Source: Sphingomonas sp. CROZ-RG-20F-R02-07
GTDB lineage: Bacteria > Pseudomonadota > Alphaproteobacteria > Sphingomonadales > Sphingomonadaceae
Direction of reading: 5' to 3'
Length of the DNA: 64,000 bases
NCBI RefSeq assembly: GCF_022662335.1
Contig: NZ_JAKNQJ010000006.1
Location: 62,001-126,000, forward strand
In this document: one piece after another, positions 9,507-18,698 of the stretch
How positions within the stretch are numbered: position 1 is the stretch's first letter
Layout of the letters: each line of letters opens with the position of its first letter
Position numbers and translations under genes: made by a program
The notes under the pieces: generated by a model
Databases searched by the model: none
What the model saw: the letters and a program-made list of their open reading frames with translations, nothing else
What the model was told of the DNA's origin: nothing

Positions 9507-9526
9507 TTGATGCGAGTGAGTATCAA
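9507..9526 (-). promoter_or_regulatory. Fur-box-like operator of feoAB
   Basis: On the minus strand the site reads TTGATACTCACTCGCATCAA, with perfect TTGAT/ATCAA outer arms. Compared with a Fur-box-like TGATAATCATTCTCATCAA it differs at three positions in the shared 19. It ends 6 bases before the upstream feoA ATG, so a bound repressor would block initiation. Regulation by Fur is inferred from the iron-transport function. Confidence 0.55.
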
Positions 9527-9565
9527 TTGCTTTCCTTGGCCGTGGCCGGACGACCGCGAGGGGCT

Positions 9566-10546
9566 TCAGAAGTCGCTGCCGATCGTGAAGGCTGGCCCCG
9601 AACCGGGATGGGCCGCACCTGCCAGCCGTTGGCGCCAGTCGAGCGCCAGCCGCAGGTTGCGCCCGGCCACCGGCAGCGCGAGCCCGGCGGTGGGCCCGAG
9701 ATCGAACCGCGCGGCGCCGCGTTGCGCGCTGCCCCAGGCGCCGAGGCCCAGATCGAGCTGGGCATGGCCGATCCGCGTGGTGGGGTGGGTGAGGCGCGCG
9801 GCGGTGTCGATGAACCCCTCCACCCCGTCGCGGGCGATCGCGCCCGCCTGGCCATAGGCCTCGATGCGGACGCCGGGCAGGATCTCGGCCGGGCCATAGC
9901 CACCGATCACTCCGATCGTCGGTCCTCCGCGCCCGCCGTCGAGCACGAAGCGCTGCTCCGCGATCAGGCGGAACGGCAACCGGGTCGGCTTCCATTCCAG
10001 TCCGATCGCGGCCTCCTTGCCCGTACCGCTCAGCGGCGTGGCGAGCCGCGCGGCGATCGCCACGCGCCGGCCATGGCCCAGCGCGTAGGTGAGCCGGACG
10101 CCGGCCTGCGAGGCGCCGAGCTGCCCGCCCGACACGGTGCCGCCCGCGCCGCCGCGCGCCAGCAGCCACGCGCTGCCGGCGAGCCTTCCCGGCCCCGCGG
10201 CGATCGGCGTCGGTCGAAGCGGCGCCGTCAGGATGCCGGGCATCGATCGTGGCGCGGCGACGGCAACCGGGCCTCCGGTCATGGCCGGCGACTCGGGCGG
10301 GCTCTCGGGTGGCGCCACTGGCGCCTCGGCGTGCGGCACGCGGGTGAGCGGAGCGACGTGCAAGAATGGCGTCGGGCGTGCGAACGCCACCGCTTCAGGC
10401 AGGAATATCTGCGCGACGAGCGGCGGCGCCAACGCGCGCATCAGCGGCGCCAGGGGTTCCGCGCCCGGCACGAGCATCGCCGCGCGCAAGCCCACCCAAC
10501 CGACGATCGTGACAGCGAGGAAGCGAAGCGGTCGCCCGTCTCTCAC
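9566..10546 (-). CDS. Putative outer-membrane beta-barrel protein resembling the NfrA C-terminal domain
   Basis: This 326-residue protein has one N-terminal hydrophobic segment (FLAVTIVGWVGLRAAMLV, near 8-25), a Pro/Ala-rich linker to about residue 130, and a C-terminal region of alternating amphipathic strands ending in a terminal Phe, as in outer-membrane barrels. Phrases such as LGAWGSAQRGAARFDLGPTAG recall the C-terminal domain of the phage N4 receptor NfrA, by memory only. The GTG start overlaps the stop of the upstream glycosyltransferase by four bases (GTGA), so the two are made together. It may be the export half of a surface-glycan system; alternatively it is an unrelated barrel. Confidence 0.6.
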   Translation of the reverse strand: MRDGRPLRFLAVTIVGWVGLRAAMLVPGAEPLAPLMRALAPPLVAQIFLPEAVAFARPTPFLHVAPLTRVPHAEAPVAPPESPPESPAMTGGPVAVAAPRSMPGILTAPLRPTPIAAGPGRLAGSAWLLARGGAGGTVSGGQLGASQAGVRLTYALGHGRRVAIAARLATPLSGTGKEAAIGLEWKPTRLPFRLIAEQRFVLDGGRGGPTIGVIGGYGPAEILPGVRIEAYGQAGAIARDGVEGFIDTAARLTHPTTRIGHAQLDLGLGAWGSAQRGAARFDLGPTAGLALPVAGRNLRLALDWRQRLAGAAHPGSGPAFTIGSDF

Positions 10547-11919
10547 CGACCCTCTGCGACCAGTTCTGCGGGAAAGGCGTGGACCGTCTTGTCCCACACG
10601 GTCGGCGCGCCTCGCAGCATCGCCACATAGCGGAACAGCGCGCGCCGCGCCGCCAGCAGCGCGATATAGTTGCCGACGACGAAGCGCGGTGCCGCCCAGA
10701 GCGCCTCCCGCCAGCCATAGGCGGCGCCGGTGAACGCCATCCGCGATCCGATCCGCCAGATCAGCAACGCCGTGTTGACCGCGATCAGCCAGGACGGATG
10801 CATCGCCACCCCGGGCTCGCCGAGCCCCCAGCGCAGCGCGCCGTCCGCGCCCCAGCAGACCAGCGCGCCATAGGCGATCGCGAGCACCAGCATCGCGAGC
10901 GGCGCGCGCCGGTCGCGCATTCGCATCCAGTGATCGCCGATCGCCGCCGCGCGCGACCAGCCCGTCCGGTCCCATCCCGCGAGCGCGATCCCGGTCAGCC
11001 ACCGCGCCTTCTGGCGAACCGCGGCATCGATCGTGGCGGGGAAGAAGGCACGCACCGCGACGAGCGCGCCATCCTCGTCGCGAACCCTGGCGAACGTCGC
11101 CCGGCCGCCCAGTTCGGCGATGCGCAGGCCGAGTTCGTAATCTTCGGTCAGACTGTCCGCATCGAAGGGATCGCCGCTGCGCTGGCCCGCAATCGACTCC
11201 AGCATCGGCACCGAAATGGCGCAGCCCGTGCCCGCGAGCGGCATGCCCGCACCGAGCGCGGTGCGGACGACGATCGTCTTGGCATGCGCTTCGGAAAATT
11301 CATCGGCATAATGGCCCGACACGAGCGGCGACCCCCGGGCGACGAGCGGCAGCACCGGAATCTGCACCACCGCATGCGTCCGCAGCAGCGCGTCGAACAC
11401 GCGCAGCTCGCCGCCATGCACCAGATCTTCGGCGTCGTGCAGCACGATCGCATCGGTGGGGCGGCCCCGCGCTGCATCCTCGCGCTGCATCGCGTGCCAC
11501 ACGGTGTTGAGGCAATCCGCCTTCGTGGTGGGACCGTCGCGCGTGCCGATCACCAGCCGGATGCGCGGATCGCGCGTGGCGACCGCCGCGGCGGCGTCGA
11601 TTGTCGCGCGGTCGTTGGGATAGACGCCCACATAGATCCGGTAATCGTCATGGTCGAACCGGGCGACCGCGTTGGCGAGCATCGCGCCGATCACCGCCGA
11701 TTCGTCCCACGCGCCGACGAAAACGGCCAGACGCAGCCGCGCGGGCGAGATCGGGAGCGTCGCAAGCGTCGGCCGCGCCGCTGGGCCGCGACACAGCCGC
11801 TGCACGATGAAGATCAGATCCACGACGAGATCGTCGATCCCGCCGAGCAACAGCCCGACACCGGCGCACAGCATCGTCTCATGCGTGATGAAATCCATCA
11901 CGCGAATCGGCTGGAACAT
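10543..11919 (-). CDS. Membrane glycosyltransferase, GT2-like (NfrB-type)
   Basis: The product has about 458 residues. An N-terminal membrane segment (CAGVGLLLGGIDDLVVDLIFIV) precedes a GT-A catalytic region. This has a DxD-like HDAEDLVHGGE, an acidic LTEDYELGLRIAELGG block and a QKARWLTG (QxxRW) motif, the three hallmarks of processive family-2 transferases. Further hydrophobic segments follow near 330-400. It closely recalls NfrB, the inner-membrane glycosyltransferase partner of NfrA in E. coli, which makes a secreted glycan that N4 phage uses as receptor. The start is uncertain: ATG 11919 is preferred, with ATG 11973 and 11898 also possible. Confidence 0.78.
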   Translation of the reverse strand: MFQPIRVMDFITHETMLCAGVGLLLGGIDDLVVDLIFIVQRLCRGPAARPTLATLPISPARLRLAVFVGAWDESAVIGAMLANAVARFDHDDYRIYVGVYPNDRATIDAAAAVATRDPRIRLVIGTRDGPTTKADCLNTVWHAMQREDAARGRPTDAIVLHDAEDLVHGGELRVFDALLRTHAVVQIPVLPLVARGSPLVSGHYADEFSEAHAKTIVVRTALGAGMPLAGTGCAISVPMLESIAGQRSGDPFDADSLTEDYELGLRIAELGGRATFARVRDEDGALVAVRAFFPATIDAAVRQKARWLTGIALAGWDRTGWSRAAAIGDHWMRMRDRRAPLAMLVLAIAYGALVCWGADGALRWGLGEPGVAMHPSWLIAVNTALLIWRIGSRMAFTGAAYGWREALWAAPRFVVGNYIALLAARRALFRYVAMLRGAPTVWDKTVHAFPAELVAEGR

Positions 11920-12060
11920 CCCGCTGCCCCCAACGTGGAGGCCAAAGGCTAGATCGGAACCATTATGGAGCAATCGGAGATGGATCGAGAATGAGCGCTA
12001 TCGCCAAGCGCGATCTTCGCCGACTTGCAAAAACTCTGCCGGATCAGCGTGATGAACCCG

Positions 12061-12558
12061 TCAGGGCGTGTCGCGACCGCCGCCGGCGCCGCCACCGGGA
12101 TTGCCGGTGCCGCCCGCCGCGCCGACCGTGCCGATATTGCCGAACAGGTCCTCGAAGAAGCCGCGCTTCTTGCCGAGCGTCGGCGTCGTCTTGCCGTAGG
12201 GATGCACGGAGGCGACCTGTTCCAGTCCGCTGCGGCGGATCGTCTGCACGTTGCCGGCCGGATCGAACGTCAGCTGGATCGCGATCTGGTCGCGCGCATG
12301 CGGGTTGGTGAAGCCGTAGTTGCGGCTGTCGCGCGCGATATAATACCAGTCGCCGGCATCGAACTGCGCCGCGAAGGTCGGCTTGCCGAGCGTCGCCAAC
12401 ACCGATTGCCGGTTGTCGACGCCCGGCTGGACCGAATTGACGAGATCGGTATCGACGACATAGCCCTGGTGCGAGCGCAACTGGGTGCAGCCGGACGCGC
12501 CGATTCCCGCCATCAGCGCGATGGTCACCAGCCCGGTGCGGGCGGAACGAAGCTTCAC
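12061..12558 (-). CDS. bamE: Outer membrane protein assembly factor BamE
   Basis: This 165-residue lipoprotein of the SmpA/OmlA family has a signal peptide ending in the lipobox ASGC, and the family core QGYVVDTDLVNSVQPGVDNRQSVLATLGKPT with WYYIARDSRNYGF. BamE stabilises the BAM complex that inserts beta-barrels. The C-terminus is a Gly-rich tail. The start is GTG 12558, supported by GGGAG at 12566-12570 with a 7-base spacer. The gene is divergent from the bc1 chaperone across 131 bases; this neighbourhood (bamE, chaperone, DUF177) is common in alphaproteobacteria. Confidence 0.93.
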   Translation of the reverse strand: MKLRSARTGLVTIALMAGIGASGCTQLRSHQGYVVDTDLVNSVQPGVDNRQSVLATLGKPTFAAQFDAGDWYYIARDSRNYGFTNPHARDQIAIQLTFDPAGNVQTIRRSGLEQVASVHPYGKTTPTLGKKRGFFEDLFGNIGTVGAAGGTGNPGGGAGGGRDTP

Positions 12559-12689
12559 TCGAAATCTCCCGGACGGGCTACGCGACACACGGGCGGCGAT
12601 TGCATCGGCCGCCGATCGCCTCGATATGCGAGGAGCGCCGGGTGCACAAGCCGCGCGTGGCGTGACAGGGTTTCGGACGGGAGCGGCGG

Positions 12690-13196
12690 TTGGGCTGGTT
12701 GGGACGATTGCTGGGCGAACGCGGCGACGAGGCGCTTCTCGCCTACAATGCCGTGGTGCTGCGCGCCCGCGCGCCGCACTGGTATGTGGAAGGGCAGGTG
12801 CCCGATACGGTGGACGGCCGGTTCGACATGATCGCGGCCGTGCTCGCGATCCTGTTGATCCGGCTGGAGGCGACGCCCGACGGGGCCGAACCCGGTGCGC
12901 GGCTCGCCGAGCGCTTCGTTGACGACATGGACGGGCAGTTGCGCGAACTCGGCATCGGCGACGTGGTGGTCGGCAAGCATATCGGCCGGATGATGGCGAT
13001 GCTGGGCGGCCGGCTCGGAGCATACCGCGACGGCCTCGCCGCGGGCGATCTCGGCCCCGCCTTGGTGCGCAACCTGTACCGCGGTGAGGCGCCCGACGCC
13101 GCCGCGCTGGCGCATGTCGCCGATTCGCTGACCGCCTGGTCCGTCGCGCTGGCGCCGATGCCCGTGGCCCTGCTCATGACCGGAGACCTGCCGTGA
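12690..13196 (+). CDS. Ubiquinol-cytochrome c chaperone family protein
   Basis: This 168-residue protein of the CBP3/UQCC1-like family assists biogenesis of cytochrome b of the bc1 complex in mitochondria and probably here. Family blocks seen are RARAPHWYVEGQVPDTVDGRFDM and VDDMDGQLRELGIGDVVVGKHI. The start is TTG 12690, preceded by GGGAG with a 6-base spacer, and gives MGWLGRLLG. Its stop overlaps the next GTG start (GTGA), so it is coupled to the DUF177 gene. Confidence 0.9.
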   Translation: MGWLGRLLGERGDEALLAYNAVVLRARAPHWYVEGQVPDTVDGRFDMIAAVLAILLIRLEATPDGAEPGARLAERFVDDMDGQLRELGIGDVVVGKHIGRMMAMLGGRLGAYRDGLAAGDLGPALVRNLYRGEAPDAAALAHVADSLTAWSVALAPMPVALLMTGDLP

Positions 13197-13708
13197 CGCC
13201 CGAATTCAGCCGCCCCGAGCGTGTCGACACGATCGGCGAGGGCGAGCGCGTCGTCGCGATCGAGGCGCGCCCTGAGGAACGGGCCGCCCTCGCGCGCCGG
13301 TTCGGCCTGGTCGCGGTCGAGCGGCTCGAGGCGACCTATCGCGTGCGGCGCGAGGCGGCGGGGATCCTCGCCCGGGGGCAGGTGACCGCATCCGTGGTGC
13401 AGGCTTGTTCGGTCACCGACGAGCCGCTGACGGTCGGCGTGGACGAGGCGGTCGACTTGCGCTTCGTCGAATCGCTGGGCGACGCCGAAGAGGTGGAGCT
13501 GGACGAGACGGCGCTCGATACGATCCCGATCGAAGGCGGCGCGGTCGATCTGGGCGAAGCCGCCGCGGAGACGATGGCGCTGGCGCTCGACCCGTTCCCG
13601 CGCGGGCCCAATGCCGCCGCCGCGCTCCGGGCGGCGGGGGTCGTCAGCGAGGACGAGGTGGAGATGGGCCCGTTCGCGGGGCTGAAGGCGCGGCTCGAAG
13701 GGCGCTAG
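13193..13708 (+). CDS. DUF177 (YceD-like) domain protein
   Basis: The protein has 171 residues. It contains the family features CSVTDEPLTV (around the conserved Cys), an acidic strand region, and DLGEAAAETMALALDPFPRGP. Members are linked to 23S rRNA accumulation in plants and bacteria and often precede rpmF; no rpmF follows here. The GTG start at 13193 lies in a GTGA overlap. The stop overlaps the stop of sixA on the other strand by four bases (CTAG). Confidence 0.88.
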   Translation: MTPEFSRPERVDTIGEGERVVAIEARPEERAALARRFGLVAVERLEATYRVRREAAGILARGQVTASVVQACSVTDEPLTVGVDEAVDLRFVESLGDAEEVELDETALDTIPIEGGAVDLGEAAAETMALALDPFPRGPNAAAALRAAGVVSEDEVEMGPFAGLKARLEGR

Positions 13709-14244
13709 TGCGCGTCGGGCCCCAGCGTCGGATCGAGGTCGCGGGGCCGCACGAAGCGGGTGAGGCGGGCGCCGCGCGCCGCGACGCGCGCCCAGTCGTC
13801 CACGTCGAGCGTCATCTCGGCGAGCGTCGCGGTCGGGTATTTTTCCTCGACCGAGTCGCGCAGCGGTTCGGGGGCATCGGGCACCAACGTCAGCACGAGA
13901 TCCTCAAGGCCCGGATTATGCCCGACGAGCAGCACGCGCGCGGCGTCGGCGGGCAGTTCGTGCACGATGTCGAGCAAGGTCGTCGCCGAGGCGAGATAGA
14001 CCCGGCGGTCCCATGACGGTGCCGGCATGAGGCCGTAACCCCGCGCCACCTCGTCCAGCGTCTCGGTGACGCGCAGCGCGGGCGAGGCGACGACGTGATC
14101 GAATTCGAGGTTCGCGCCGCGCATATGGCGCCCGACCAGCGCCGCCGCGCGCTTGCCCTTGGCGTTCAGCGGCCGATCGAAATCGCGCGCCACGGCATCG
14201 TCCCATCCCGATTTGGCATGTCGCAGCAGCGTCAGCGTCTTCAA
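13705..14244 (-). CDS. SixA-like histidine phosphatase
   Basis: This 179-residue member of the phosphoglycerate mutase-like superfamily has the RHG-type motif as LLRHAKSGW at residues 6-14, the FDRPLNAKGKRAA block, and a second catalytic His in LLVGHNPGLEDL. SixA proteins dephosphorylate phospho-histidine in phosphotransfer proteins. The start is TTG 14244, which is convincing because GGAGGGG lies 5 bases upstream. It overlaps the helicase stop as TTGA, so the two are coupled. The target protein is unknown. Confidence 0.87.
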   Translation of the reverse strand: MKTLTLLRHAKSGWDDAVARDFDRPLNAKGKRAAALVGRHMRGANLEFDHVVASPALRVTETLDEVARGYGLMPAPSWDRRVYLASATTLLDIVHELPADAARVLLVGHNPGLEDLVLTLVPDAPEPLRDSVEEKYPTATLAEMTLDVDDWARVAARGARLTRFVRPRDLDPTLGPDAH

Positions 14245-16967
14245 GAAGCCCCTCCCACCGGTTCACGCCGCCCATGCCCCAGCGCGGCGCGCGAGGAAAG
14301 CCGCGATGCGACACGCGCCACCGCCTCGTCGAGCGTCACGCGCGCGATCGTCACGCCGGGGGGGAAGGCAGTGAGCAATCGCGAGGGCATTGCCGCCGAC
14401 AGCATCACGAACGCGCCGCGATCGTCGGCGCGGCGGATCAGCCGGCCGAACGCCTGGGCGAGCCGCGCCCGCACGATGCGGTCGTCATAGGCCGCGCCGC
14501 CCCCCGCGAGCCGTCGCGCGGCGTGGAGCACGGTGGGCTTGGGCCAGGGCACCCCCTCCATCACGACGAGACGCAGCGATTCGCCCGGCACGTCGACGCC
14601 GTCGCGCAAGGCGTCGGTGCCGAGCAGCGAGGCGTGCGGATCGTCGCGGAAGATGTCGACCAGCGTGCCCGTGTCGATCGGATCGACATGCTGCGCGTGG
14701 AGCGGCAGCCCCTCCTGCGCAAGCCGGTCGGCCAGCCGCGCGTGCACCGCGCGCAGCCGGCGGATCGCGGTGAACAGCCCGAGCGTCCCGCCGCCGCTCG
14801 CCACGATCAGCCGCGAATAGGCGTTGGCGAGCGCCGCGACGTCGCCGCGCTTCACATCCGTCACGACCAGCACCTCGGACTGGTTGATATAGTCGAAGGG
14901 GCTCGCCGCTTCGAACCGCGCGGGGCCGCGCAGCAGGTGCGGCGCGCCGACCCGTGCCTCCGCCGTTTCCCAATCGCCGCCGCCGGTCAGCGTCGCCGAG
15001 GTGACGAGCGCGCCATGCGCCGGCTTCAGCACGATCTCGGCGAAGGGGCGCGTGGGATCGAGCCAGTGGCGGTGAAGGCCGATGTCATATTCGCGCCCCT
15101 CGATCCGATCGACGGCGAGCCAGTCGACGAAATCGGGGTCGGCCGGGCCGCCGACGCGCGCGAGCAGCGCGAGCCATCCCGCGACCGTTTCGGCGCGCCA
15201 GCCGGTCGAGGCGATCGCGCCTTCGATCCGCGCGCGCGCCGCCGCGTCCATCCAGTCGGGCGCCTCGGCCAGCACCGCCTCCAGCCGCCGCCCGAGCGTG
15301 ACCAGCGGCCGCACCAGCGCATCGAGCGCGGCGGCGGCGGGGGCGGCGGCCTCGATCAGTTCGGCCGATGGCTCGGCGAGTTCGGTCTCCAGGCCATAGC
15401 CCGCGCCCTGCCCGTCGGGGCCGGACTGTTCGGCGCGCGCATAGGCGAGGCCGCGCACCGCCGCGAGCAGCGTCTCGATCGCGCCGAAGGGCTGGCCCTC
15501 GTTCAGCCGCTGGAGCCATCCGTCCGAGGCGAGCGCGCGTGCGGCATCGACCGCGTCGGCGATCGCCCGGCCGCCCTGTTCGTCATAGCTCGCCACGTCG
15601 GACAGCCGCGCGGCGAGCCCGCGCCGGCGTCCGCGCCCGCCCGCCTCGGGTCCGGTGATCCAGCGGCGCAGCTCGATCGTCTCGCCCCCGGTCAGCGCGG
15701 TGGCGAACATCGAATCGGCGGCATCGAACAGGTGATGCCCCTCGTCGAACACATAGCGCGTGGGGCGGGTGGCCAGTTCGCGGCCCCGCGCGGCGTTGAC
15801 CATCACCAGCGCGTGGTTGGCGATCACGATATCGGCCTCGGCACTCGCGCGCGCGGCGCGTTCGATGAAGCATTTCCGGTAATGCGGGCAGCCCGCATAG
15901 ACGCATTCGCCGCGCCGGTCGGTCAACGCCGCCGGGCCGTTGCGGCGAAACAATGTCGGCAGCCAGCCGGGCAGGTCGCCGCCCACCATGTCGCCGTCCG
16001 CGCTATAGGCCGCCCAGCGCGCGACGAGGTGCGCCAGGATCGCCGCGCGGCCCTGAAAGCCGCCCTGCAGCGCATCCTCCAGGTTCAGCAGGCAGAGATA
16101 GTTTTCGCGGCCCTTGCGCGTCACGACCTTGGCCTTGCGCACGGTTTCGTCGGGATAGAGCCGCGCGGTCTCTTGGCCCAATTGGCGTTGCAGCGCCTTG
16201 GTATAGGTCGAGATCCACACCGCCCCGCCGGCGCGCTCCGACCAGAGGCTGGCGGGTGCCAGATAGCCGAGCGTCTTGCCGATCCCGGTTCCCGCTTCGG
16301 CGAGCACCAGATTGGGCGAGTCGCGCATGGCCCGCGGTGCGAAGGCGGCCGCCGCCGCCCCGGCATAGGCGCGCTGGCCCGGCCGTTCCTCGGCGCCATC
16401 GCCGGTCAGCGCATCGAGCCGCGCCTCCGCGGCGCCGGGCTCGATCATGACGGTGCGCGGGGCGGGGCGGGGGGCGGCCTCCTCCCATTCGGGAAGCCGG
16501 GCGAACAGCCAGCGTTCGTTCTCGGCCGGTCGCGCGAGCCGCTCGTTCACCAGCGGCCCCCAGGGCCAGCGCATCCGCAGCAGCGACTGCGCCGCGGTCC
16601 ATGCGCCCTCACGCTCGGGCCAATCGCCGGCCGGCACCGCGAGCATCGCCTCGGCCGCCTCGCAAAGGAACGCGGCGACGTCTTCGTCGCGCGCGGGCAT
16701 CGCCAGCCCGGTGGCCGCGGCGACGCCCTTGGCGGTCGGCACCATGAAGCGCGCGGGACGCAGAAAGGCGTAGAGTTCGAGCAGGTCGAGCCCCGACAGC
16801 TCCGCATAGCCGAGCCGCTGCCCGACCAGCGGCGCGTTCAGCAGGATCACCGGCGTGTCCGCCACGATCCGGATCGCCTCGCCCCGCCCCACCGGCCGCG
16901 TCACCCCGTCGTCGGCGATCCAGATGCCGGCATGGCTCGCGTGGAGAGCGGGATAGGGCAACGCCAT
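14241..16967 (-). CDS. DinG/XPD-like ATP-dependent DNA helicase
   Basis: This 908-residue superfamily-2 helicase has Walker A EAGTGIGKTLGY near residue 228 and a Walker B-type DEGHHLFD. Four cysteines (one in NYLCLL, three in CVYAGCPHYRKC) lie between them, the pattern of the 4Fe-4S cluster of XPD/DinG helicases. The C-terminal motor shows LLGTDALRDGVDVPG and QAFGRLIRR. The N-terminal approximately 200 residues are an extra domain of unknown fold that is often seen in alphaproteobacterial members. The likely role is removing R-loops or repairing stalled forks. It is divergent from lysK. Confidence 0.9.
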   Translation of the reverse strand: MALPYPALHASHAGIWIADDGVTRPVGRGEAIRIVADTPVILLNAPLVGQRLGYAELSGLDLLELYAFLRPARFMVPTAKGVAAATGLAMPARDEDVAAFLCEAAEAMLAVPAGDWPEREGAWTAAQSLLRMRWPWGPLVNERLARPAENERWLFARLPEWEEAAPRPAPRTVMIEPGAAEARLDALTGDGAEERPGQRAYAGAAAAAFAPRAMRDSPNLVLAEAGTGIGKTLGYLAPASLWSERAGGAVWISTYTKALQRQLGQETARLYPDETVRKAKVVTRKGRENYLCLLNLEDALQGGFQGRAAILAHLVARWAAYSADGDMVGGDLPGWLPTLFRRNGPAALTDRRGECVYAGCPHYRKCFIERAARASAEADIVIANHALVMVNAARGRELATRPTRYVFDEGHHLFDAADSMFATALTGGETIELRRWITGPEAGGRGRRRGLAARLSDVASYDEQGGRAIADAVDAARALASDGWLQRLNEGQPFGAIETLLAAVRGLAYARAEQSGPDGQGAGYGLETELAEPSAELIEAAAPAAAALDALVRPLVTLGRRLEAVLAEAPDWMDAAARARIEGAIASTGWRAETVAGWLALLARVGGPADPDFVDWLAVDRIEGREYDIGLHRHWLDPTRPFAEIVLKPAHGALVTSATLTGGGDWETAEARVGAPHLLRGPARFEAASPFDYINQSEVLVVTDVKRGDVAALANAYSRLIVASGGGTLGLFTAIRRLRAVHARLADRLAQEGLPLHAQHVDPIDTGTLVDIFRDDPHASLLGTDALRDGVDVPGESLRLVVMEGVPWPKPTVLHAARRLAGGGAAYDDRIVRARLAQAFGRLIRRADDRGAFVMLSAAMPSRLLTAFPPGVTIARVTLDEAVARVASRLSSRAALGHGRREPVGGAS

Positions 16968-16974
16968 CGCCTTC

Positions 16975-16980
16975 AGATAC
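16975..16980 (-). promoter_or_regulatory. Putative -10 element of the DinG-like helicase gene
   Basis: GTATCT on the minus strand ends 7 bases before the ATG at 16967, the same spacing as at metX, hisC and lysK. A TTGCCA lies 15 bases upstream, which is a short spacing. GAAGG in the spacer is too close to act as a normal ribosome site. Confidence 0.35.
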
Positions 16981-17047
16981 GCCGCCGGAACAGAATGGCA
17001 ACCCTGCGATCCGGCGATCCGCCCTCTTGCCCGATGACGCCGCGGGG

Positions 17048-17076
17048 TTGTGCAGGGCGACGCCCATGCACTAGCA
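17048..17076 (+). promoter_or_regulatory. Putative lysK promoter predicting a leaderless mRNA
   Basis: TTGTGC (17048-17053), a 17-base spacer and CTAGCA (17071-17076) precede the lysK ATG by 7 bases. No Shine-Dalgarno sequence is present. Confidence 0.5.
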
Positions 17077-17083
17077 GCTTCGG

Positions 17084-18664
17084 ATGACCGACGCCCTCCG
17101 CTCCGCCGCTCTCGAATCCAAGGCCTGGCCTTACGAAGAGGCGCGCAAGCTGCTGAAGCGCTGGCCGGACGGCAAGCCCGCCAAGGACGGGCAGCCCGCG
17201 CCCATCCTGTTCGAGACGGGCTATGGCCCCTCGGGCCTGCCGCATATCGGCACCTTCAACGAGGTGCTGCGTACGACGATGGTGCGCAACGCCTTCCATG
17301 CGCTGTCCGACCAGCCGACCCGGCTGATCGCGTTCAGCGACGATATGGACGGGCTGCGCAAGGTGCCCGACAATGTGCCGAACGGCGCGATGCTCGCCGA
17401 ACATCTTGGCAAGCCGCTGACGCGCATCCCCGATCCGTTCGGCACGCATGACAGCTTCGCGGCGCACAACAATGCGATGCTGCGCGCGTTTCTCGATCGG
17501 TTCGGCTTCGACTATGAGTTCGTCTCCGCGACCGACTATTATGCCGCGGGCCGGTTCGACGCGGCGCTCAAGGGCGTGCTGCGCCACTTCCAGGGCATTC
17601 AGGACGTGATGCTGCCGACGCTGCGTGCCGAGCGGCGCGAGACCTATTCGCCGGTGCTGCCGATCAGCCCCAGCAGCGGGATCGTGCTTCAGGTGCCCGT
17701 CACCGTCGTCGATGCGGAGGCCGGGATCATCGGCTTTCAGGATGGCGGGGAATGGATCGAGCAGTCCGTCCTCGGCGGCCGGGCGAAGCTTCAGTGGAAG
17801 GTCGACTGGGCAATGCGCTGGGTGGCGCTCGGCGTCGATTACGAGATGGCGGGCAAGGATCTGATCGATTCGGTCACCCAATCCTCCAAGATCGCGCGCG
17901 TGCTCGGCGGCCGCCCGCCCGAAGGCTTCAACTACGAGATGTTCCTCGACGAGAATGGCGAGAAGATCTCGAAATCGAAGGGCAACGGGCTGAGCCTCGA
18001 CCAGTGGCTGACCTATGGCCCCGAAGAGAGTCTCGCTTTCTTCGCCTATCGCGAGCCGAAAAAGGCCAAGTCGCTTCATATGGGCGTAATCCCCCGCGCG
18101 GTGGACGAATATTGGCAGTTCCGCGGCAATTACGCAGTCCAGGACGTCAAGCAGAAGCTCGGCAACCCGGTGCACCATATTCATGACGGCGCCGTGCCGA
18201 CGGGCGCGCTGCCGGTGACGTTCGGCCTGTTGCTCAATCTGGTCGGCGTGATGGGCGATGCGAACCGCGAGCAGGTGTGGGGCTATCTAGCCAATTACGT
18301 GCCCGATGCCTCGCCCGCGGCCTATCCCGAACTCGACCGGCTGATCGACCATGCGCTGGCCTATGCGCGCGATTTCGTCGCGCCGACGTTGCAGCGCCGC
18401 GCGCCCGAGGGCGTCGAGGTCGCCGCCCTCCGGCGGCTCGATGCCGAACTCGCCGCGATGCCCGAGGGCGCGAGCGCGGAGGAGATCCAGAACAGCGTGT
18501 ACGAGATCGGCAAGACGGGCGGTTTCGCCGAGCTGCGCGATTGGTTTCGCGCGCTCTACGAAACCTTGCTCGGATCGAGCCAGGGACCGCGCATGGGCAG
18601 TTTCATCGCGCTCTACGGCATCGCCAATTCGCGCGCGCTGATCGCGGAGGCGCTCGCGCGTTGA
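17084..18664 (+). CDS. lysK: Lysyl-tRNA synthetase, class I
   Basis: This 526-residue synthetase has a class I Rossmann core. The HIGH motif is PHIGTFNE near residue 53, and the KMSKS motif is KISKSKGNG near 285. It charges tRNA-Lys. Most bacteria use the unrelated class II enzyme (LysS); the class I enzyme is an archaeal-type form retained in alphaproteobacteria and spirochaetes, so this gene is a useful lineage marker. The length matches the family. Confidence 0.96.
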   Translation: MTDALRSAALESKAWPYEEARKLLKRWPDGKPAKDGQPAPILFETGYGPSGLPHIGTFNEVLRTTMVRNAFHALSDQPTRLIAFSDDMDGLRKVPDNVPNGAMLAEHLGKPLTRIPDPFGTHDSFAAHNNAMLRAFLDRFGFDYEFVSATDYYAAGRFDAALKGVLRHFQGIQDVMLPTLRAERRETYSPVLPISPSSGIVLQVPVTVVDAEAGIIGFQDGGEWIEQSVLGGRAKLQWKVDWAMRWVALGVDYEMAGKDLIDSVTQSSKIARVLGGRPPEGFNYEMFLDENGEKISKSKGNGLSLDQWLTYGPEESLAFFAYREPKKAKSLHMGVIPRAVDEYWQFRGNYAVQDVKQKLGNPVHHIHDGAVPTGALPVTFGLLLNLVGVMGDANREQVWGYLANYVPDASPAAYPELDRLIDHALAYARDFVAPTLQRRAPEGVEVAALRRLDAELAAMPEGASAEEIQNSVYEIGKTGGFAELRDWFRALYETLLGSSQGPRMGSFIALYGIANSRALIAEALAR

Positions 18665-18698
18665 GCAACCGCGCGGGCGTTCGCGGCGTTTGACGCGG

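Noticed and set aside
14274..17087. A 937-codon plus-strand frame opposite the DinG-like helicase
   Set aside because: It is a mirror of helicase codon bias, with no motif and no ribosome site.
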